Positions 6,776-9,913 of a stretch of 9,913 nt of DNA are shown one piece after another. The notes below the pieces were generated by a model. It was given only the letters and a program-made list of their open reading frames with translations. It did no database searches and was not told where the DNA came from. The DNA comes from UBA9848 sp003454065. Its GTDB lineage: Bacteria > Spirochaetota > Spirochaetia > Sphaerochaetales > Sphaerochaetaceae. The position numbers and the translations under genes were made by a program. The DNA is taken from assembly GCA_946629155.1 (NCBI GenBank), contig CAMOXM010000049.1, positions 1 through 9,913 of the forward strand, in the 5' to 3' direction. Every line of letters starts with the position of its first letter. Within the stretch, counting starts at the first letter, position 1.

Positions 6776-6803
6776 TTGCAAAAAAAGCCAAAGAGTATAT
6801 AAT
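6776..6803 (+). promoter_or_regulatory. Candidate groEL promoter
   Basis: A perfect -10 TATAAT (6798-6803) is preceded by TTGCAA (6776-6781, 4 of 6 matches) with a 16-bp spacer. Transcription would start near 6810, giving groEL a leader of about 145 nt. A second, weaker pair lies closer to the gene: TTTCCA at 6905-6910 and TATAAA at 6929-6934, 18-bp spacer. No CIRCE/HrcA inverted repeat is present. Confidence 0.55.
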
Positions 6804-6828
6804 TATGAAGTTGTGTTGGAATCCGTAT

Positions 6829-6883
6829 TGCTTTCAAGGTTTAAAGACAATCAAAAGAACTTTTTGAAAGCCGATTGAAAGCA
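6829..6883 (+). repeat. One inverted and two direct TTGAAAGC motifs in the groEL leader
   Basis: TGCTTTCAA at 6829-6837 is the reverse complement of TTGAAAGCA at 6875-6883 (9 bp). A second copy, TTGAAAGC, lies at 6864-6871. The two direct copies start exactly 11 bp apart, about one DNA turn. In RNA the left arm could pair with either right copy, giving two mutually exclusive hairpins. As DNA this could be a protein-binding site. A role in groEL control is inferred from position only. The rest of 6708-6955 shows no gene; a GCTTTATC octamer occurs twice near 6734-6757, probably by chance. Confidence 0.45.
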
Positions 6884-6955
6884 TCTCGATGAAGTTCGAT
6901 GGGATTTCCAAAACTTAGAATATTAGATTATAAAAACAAAAAAGAGGTATATGCA

Positions 6956-8596
6956 ATGGCAAAGCAATTGTTGTTTTCAGAAGAGGCCAGAAAGGCGCTT
7001 GTCAAGGGCGTTGAGAAGATTTCAAAGGCTGTCATGGTCACGCTCGGTCCGAAAGGGAGGACTGTGCTTTTGGATAAGAAATACGGTGCCCCGACAATCA
7101 CTAAGGACGGAGTGACCGTCGCACGCGAGATCGAGCTTGAGGACCCGTATGAGAATATGGGAGCGCAGCTGCTTAGGGAAGTCGCTTCCAAGACCAACGA
7201 CATAGCCGGCGATGGAACCACGACGGCGACCGTTTTGGCATGGTCGATAATAAGGGAAGGCATGAAAGGCGTTTCATCCGGCGTGAACCCTATGGATTTG
7301 AGGAAGGGGATCGACAAAGCCGTCGAGGACACCATTGCCGAGCTGAAGAAGGTTTCGAAGCAGGTCAAGGACAAGTCCGACATCACTTCGGTCGCTTCCA
7401 TTTCCGCGAATAACGACAGGTTGATCGGCGAGGAGATCGCAGGAGCGATGGACAAGGTCGGCAAAGACGGCGTCATAACGATAGAGGAGTCCAAGACGAT
7501 TGAGACCACTACCGATTATGTCGAGGGGATGCAGTTCGACAGAGGCTATCTCAGCGCGTATTTCTGCACGAACAGGGATAGCATGGAGTGCGCCTTGTCA
7601 GATCCGTACATCCTGATTCATGACAAGAAGATCTCCAGCATGAAGGAATTGCTTCCGCTTCTCGAAAAGGTTGCTGAGACTGGAAAGCCGTTGCTCATAA
7701 TCGCGGAGGATGTCGATGGCGAAGCTCTTACGACATTGGTCATCAACACGGTTCGCGGAACGTTGAACACGGTGGCGGTCAAGGCGCCTGGATTCGGCGA
7801 TAGAAGGAAGGCAATGCTTGAGGATATAGCGATCCTCACAGGCGGAACCCTTATTTCCGAGGAACTCGGCATGACTTTGGAGAACGCCACAATCGATAAT
7901 CTCGGCAAGGCCAAGAGCGTGAAAGTCGATAAGGACAATACGACGATAATCAATGGCGCCGGGAAGCCTGCCGATATCAAGGACAGGGTCGGCGAGATAA
8001 AGAAGCAGATCGAGAAGACGACTAGCGATTATGACAAGGAGAAGCTTCAGGAGAGGCTTGCGAAGCTTGCCGGAGGCGTTGCCGTCATAAATGTCGGCGC
8101 CGCTACGGAGGTCGAACTCAAGGAAAAGAAGGATAGAGTCGAAGACGCGCTTAATGCGACGAGGGCGGCTATTGCCGAAGGCATAATCCCCGGCGGTGGC
8201 GTTGCTCTTTGCCAGGCTGTCAAGGCATTGAGGAAAAAGGATCTCTCCGCTCTTAACGACGACGAGAGGACAGGATACAACATAATCGTCCGCGCTATCG
8301 AGGAACCGATAAGGCAGATTGCCGAGAATGCGGGCGTTGACGGCGCTGTGATTGCCGAGAAGTGCAAGACAGGCAAAAACGGGTCCGGCTATGATGCCGC
8401 TAAGAACGTCTGGGTTGAAGATATGATGAAGGAGGGTATCATAGATCCTGTGAAGGTCACGAGGATCGCGCTTGAGAAGGCTGCTTCCATTGCAGAGCTC
8501 ATCATCTCGTCCGAATGCGCCGTGACGGATATTCCTGCTCCGGAACCTGCTCCTGCCGGCAATCCGGGAATGGGTGGCGGAATGGGAATGATGTGA
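6956..8596 (+). CDS. groEL: 60-kDa chaperonin GroEL
   Basis: The ATP-driven chaperonin subunit forms a double-heptamer ring and works with the GroES lid to fold cytoplasmic proteins. The 546-residue length is typical. Visible hallmarks are the N-terminus AKQLLFSEEAR, the ATP loop LGPKGRTV and TKDGVTVAREI (Asp51), the GDGTTTAT catalytic stretch with Asp86 (Asp87 in E. coli), ATEVELKEKKDRVEDALNAT with its catalytic Asp, PGGGVAL, and the flexible C-terminal tail ending GMGGGMGMM. The frame is open back to 6899, but GAGG at 6944-6947 lies 8 nt before ATG 6956 and the family N-terminus fits that start. No groES gene lies next to it, so the co-chaperonin must be encoded elsewhere. A strong terminator closes the unit. 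Confidence 0.98.
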   Translation: MAKQLLFSEEARKALVKGVEKISKAVMVTLGPKGRTVLLDKKYGAPTITKDGVTVAREIELEDPYENMGAQLLREVASKTNDIAGDGTTTATVLAWSIIREGMKGVSSGVNPMDLRKGIDKAVEDTIAELKKVSKQVKDKSDITSVASISANNDRLIGEEIAGAMDKVGKDGVITIEESKTIETTTDYVEGMQFDRGYLSAYFCTNRDSMECALSDPYILIHDKKISSMKELLPLLEKVAETGKPLLIIAEDVDGEALTTLVINTVRGTLNTVAVKAPGFGDRRKAMLEDIAILTGGTLISEELGMTLENATIDNLGKAKSVKVDKDNTTIINGAGKPADIKDRVGEIKKQIEKTTSDYDKEKLQERLAKLAGGVAVINVGAATEVELKEKKDRVEDALNATRAAIAEGIIPGGGVALCQAVKALRKKDLSALNDDERTGYNIIVRAIEEPIRQIAENAGVDGAVIAEKCKTGKNGSGYDAAKNVWVEDMMKEGIIDPVKVTRIALEKAASIAELIISSECAVTDIPAPEPAPAGNPGMGGGMGMM

Positions 8597-8633
8597 TGAT
8601 TCCTGATGTTAGGTTAAGGTAAAGATTGATATG

Positions 8634-8683
8634 GGCGCAGGGGCTATGCGATTCTATTCGTTCGGTTCTTGCGCCTTTTTTTT
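8634..8683 (+). terminator. Intrinsic terminator of groEL
   Basis: The stem pairs GGCGCAGGGG (8634-8643) with TTCTTGCGCC (8666-8675), using a few G-U pairs in the upper half, and is followed by eight T residues (8676-8683). It should end most groEL transcripts before the element that follows. Confidence 0.9.
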
Positions 8684-8848
8684 GAGGGTGTTTCTAAGAA
8701 CTTCAGAATCCGATTTCGCCTGATGCCTTTCGGGTCTGAAAACCGCCGGAAACCAGCAAAGGACGACAGTATTCCGCTGTCTTTCGGCAATTTTCCGCCT
8801 CCGAATCCACATGCGCTCTCTGGACAGCAGGTTTTTAGAATCACCCTC
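8684..8848 (+). other. 165-bp structured element upstream of prs (RNA element or MITE-like repeat)
   Basis: The ends form a long inverted repeat: 8684-8701 (GAGGGTGTTTCTAAGAAC) pairs with 8831-8848 (GTTTTTAGAATCACCCTC) at 17 of 18 positions, including one G-U pair. The only mismatch is T8691/T8841. Inside are a 10- to 11-bp hairpin (8702-8713 with 8730-8740, one bulged A, 16-nt loop) and a stem CGGAAA/TTTCCG (8747-8752 with 8792-8797). The latter encloses a small hairpin GACAG/CTGTC (8765-8769 with 8777-8781). In RNA this would be a long basal stem carrying a multi-branch head. I recognise no known riboswitch, 6S, SRP, RNase P or tmRNA signature. It begins directly after the groEL terminator T tract and ends 4 nt before the prs ribosome binding site. 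Alternatives are a cis-regulatory leader, an independent small RNA, or a MITE with terminal inverted repeats. No clear target-site duplication is visible. Confidence 0.6.
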
Positions 8849-8852
8849 GAGT

Positions 8853-8857
8853 AAGGG
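8853..8857 (+). promoter_or_regulatory. prs ribosome binding site, possibly masked by the upstream repeat arm
   Basis: AAGGG at 8853-8857 lies 5 nt before ATG 8863. CCCT at 8844-8847, part of the right arm of the upstream inverted repeat, can pair with AGGG at 8854-8857 across a 6-nt loop. This competes with pairing to the left arm (8685-8688). The local hairpin is only 4 bp, so masking is a hypothesis. Confidence 0.6.
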
Positions 8858-8862
8858 ATTGT

Positions 8863-9913
8863 ATGAGCACGATTAGACCTCAGAAGCTCAGGATCGTATC
8901 AGGACCTGGAAGCGAATATTTCACTGGAAGGATTGTCGATTGTCTTGGAAGGCTTTACAAGTCGAGATTTAAAAGGGTTTCCGAGGCGGTTATGTGGAAA
9001 TATTCCATGAGCGAGAAGGATGTTCTCGAGAAGCTTTCCCTGGTGGATGACATAAGCTCCAAGGAGATTCCGGATCCAGAATGCATGCCAAGCTACGTCG
9101 TTCCGAATTTCATGCTTAATGTGAAATATACGAAATTTAAGAATGGGGAGGTTAAAGCGGAAATACTCGAATCCGTCAGGGGCGCTCATGTGTATGTCGT
9201 TTACGACGTGTCGAACACGGGAAGAGTGCTCAGGCTCAACTTGAACGATCCGAACAGCGACACTTCCGCATTTACGGTAAACGATCATTTGATGATGATC
9301 TTCACCATTGTTCAGGCGCTGACGCTATCGGGAGCGGAAACCGTGACTTTGGTTCTGCCTACTTATCCGTATGCCAGGCAGCACAAGAAGGCGGCGAGGG
9401 AAGCGCTTACGGCGGCAATGATCATGAGGTTCTTCGAAAGTTTGCATGTCAAGCGCATAATCACGTTGGACATTCATTCGAAGGAAATCGAGAATGCTTG
9501 CGATTCCCTCCATCTTGAAAATCTTCATTCCACGTATCAGAACATAATGAAGCTTCGCGGAGTCGTCGATATAAAATCCGGCGACATAGTCGTGGTCTCT
9601 CCGGATTCGGGAGCTGTAGGAAGGAACAAATTCTATGCAACCACGTTGAATTGCCCCCTGGCTATGCTTTACAAGGAGCGCGACTATTCGATAGTCTCGA
9701 AGGATGCGAGGCATACGAATATCAAAAGCATAAAGCTTCTCGGTGATGTCAGAGACAAGGACGTGATAATCGCGGATGATATGATTTCCACAGGCGGAAC
9801 CATATTGAACGCCATGAAGGAATTGAAGAAATTCGGAGCGCGAAGGATAATATGCATGGTGTCGCTGCCGTTTTTCGACGGCAATGCCGTTGAAGAATTC
9901 GAGAAATGCTACA
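8863..9913 (+). CDS. prs: Ribose-phosphate pyrophosphokinase (PRPP synthase), 3' end outside the window
   Basis: It makes PRPP from ribose 5-phosphate and ATP for purine, pyrimidine, NAD, histidine and tryptophan synthesis. The frame is open from ATG 8863 to the right edge (350 codons) with no stop. Family motifs are in order: F-NGEVKAEILESVRG (from residue 92), YARQHKKAARE (171-180; ATP and flexible-loop region), LDIHSKEIENA (202-212), SPDSGAVGRNKF for ribose phosphate, and the PRPP loop DDMISTGGT (305-313; usually DDIIDTAGT). The NGE motif sits near residue 94, against about 40 in ordinary class I enzymes, so an extra 50-60 residues are inserted near the N-terminus. I recall this longer form from treponemes. 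About 400 residues would be expected in total. AAGGG at 8853-8857 supports the start. The 165-bp structured element immediately upstream suggests special control, which is inferred. Confidence 0.93.
   Translation, partial: MSTIRPQKLRIVSGPGSEYFTGRIVDCLGRLYKSRFKRVSEAVMWKYSMSEKDVLEKLSLVDDISSKEIPDPECMPSYVVPNFMLNVKYTKFKNGEVKAEILESVRGAHVYVVYDVSNTGRVLRLNLNDPNSDTSAFTVNDHLMMIFTIVQALTLSGAETVTLVLPTYPYARQHKKAAREALTAAMIMRFFESLHVKRIITLDIHSKEIENACDSLHLENLHSTYQNIMKLRGVVDIKSGDIVVVSPDSGAVGRNKFYATTLNCPLAMLYKERDYSIVSKDARHTNIKSIKLLGDVRDKDVIIADDMISTGGTILNAMKELKKFGARRIICMVSLPFFDGNAVEEFEKCY

Noticed and set aside
6721..6795. Possible terminator after the EamA-type gene
   Set aside because: GGCTTT and AAAGCC can pair, but across a long loop, and no T run follows on the + strand.
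6708..6955. Possible CIRCE operator before groEL
   Set aside because: No TTAGCACTC or GAGTGCTAA, even degenerate with 9-nt spacing, is present.
8821..8841. TGGACA and TAGAAT as a promoter for prs
   Set aside because: Both hexamers match at 5 of 6 positions, but the spacer is only 9 bp, far too short for sigma-70. TAGAAT alone could still be a -10 with a poor -35.
8669..8854. 61-residue + strand and 66-residue minus-strand open frames between groEL and prs
   Set aside because: Both overlap the terminator and the inverted-repeat element. The + frame begins with TTG inside the terminator stem, neither has a ribosome binding site, and neither resembles a known protein.
1..9913. CRISPR arrays, transposases, phage genes, defence or toxin-antitoxin systems
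   Set aside because: No regular repeat-spacer pattern and no such protein motifs were seen in any frame.

Overview
The window looks like a chromosomal housekeeping region, most likely from an uncultured or host-associated spirochaete (Treponema/Sphaerochaeta-like). The main clue is the ribose-phosphate pyrophosphokinase: it has a long extra N-terminal segment and the variant motifs YARQHKK, SPDSGAV and DDMISTGGT, which I recall from treponemal homologues. A CBS/DRTGG-type pyrophosphatase and a groEL without groES beside it are compatible. This placement is an inference from recalled sequence; a Firmicutes origin is not excluded. All genes lie on the + strand. Long minus-strand open frames are shadows of these genes.

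Layout. Positions 3-439 hold the 3' part of an unrecognised protein gene that needs one frame change near 221-239. Next is a self-contained initiator tRNA unit: a perfect consensus promoter (476-504), tRNA-fMet (516-588) and an intrinsic terminator (597-637). A short leader with an inverted repeat then precedes a tight cluster: trpS (Trp-tRNA synthetase), a TrmJ-like SPOUT rRNA/tRNA 2'-O-methyltransferase, and a lipoprotein of the TrpX/DUF534 solute-binding family without permease or ATPase genes in view. Directly behind it is a CBS-DRTGG Mn-dependent inorganic pyrophosphatase whose start codon sits at the predicted transcription start of its own -35/-10 pair (possible leaderless mRNA).

The second half has an aspartokinase that stops soon after the catalytic domain and lacks the usual two ACT domains, then a one-domain EamA/DMT membrane protein 17 bp downstream. 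After a 248-bp intergenic region with a promoter and repeated TTGAAAGC motifs comes groEL, closed by a strong terminator. Between that terminator and prs lies a 165-bp element (8684-8848) bounded by an 18-nt inverted repeat with internal hairpins. It ends just before the prs ribosome binding site; it could be a cis-regulatory RNA, a small RNA gene or a MITE-like repeat. prs runs off the right edge.

Functionally the genes cover translation (tRNA-fMet, TrpS, tRNA methylation), phosphate and nucleotide metabolism (pyrophosphatase, PRPP synthase), amino-acid supply (aspartokinase, solute-binding lipoprotein) and protein folding (GroEL). No phage, transposase, CRISPR or defence genes are visible. 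The most unusual signals are regulatory and structural rather than new protein families: the pre-prs element, the possible leaderless pyrophosphatase and the aspartokinase without a regulatory domain.
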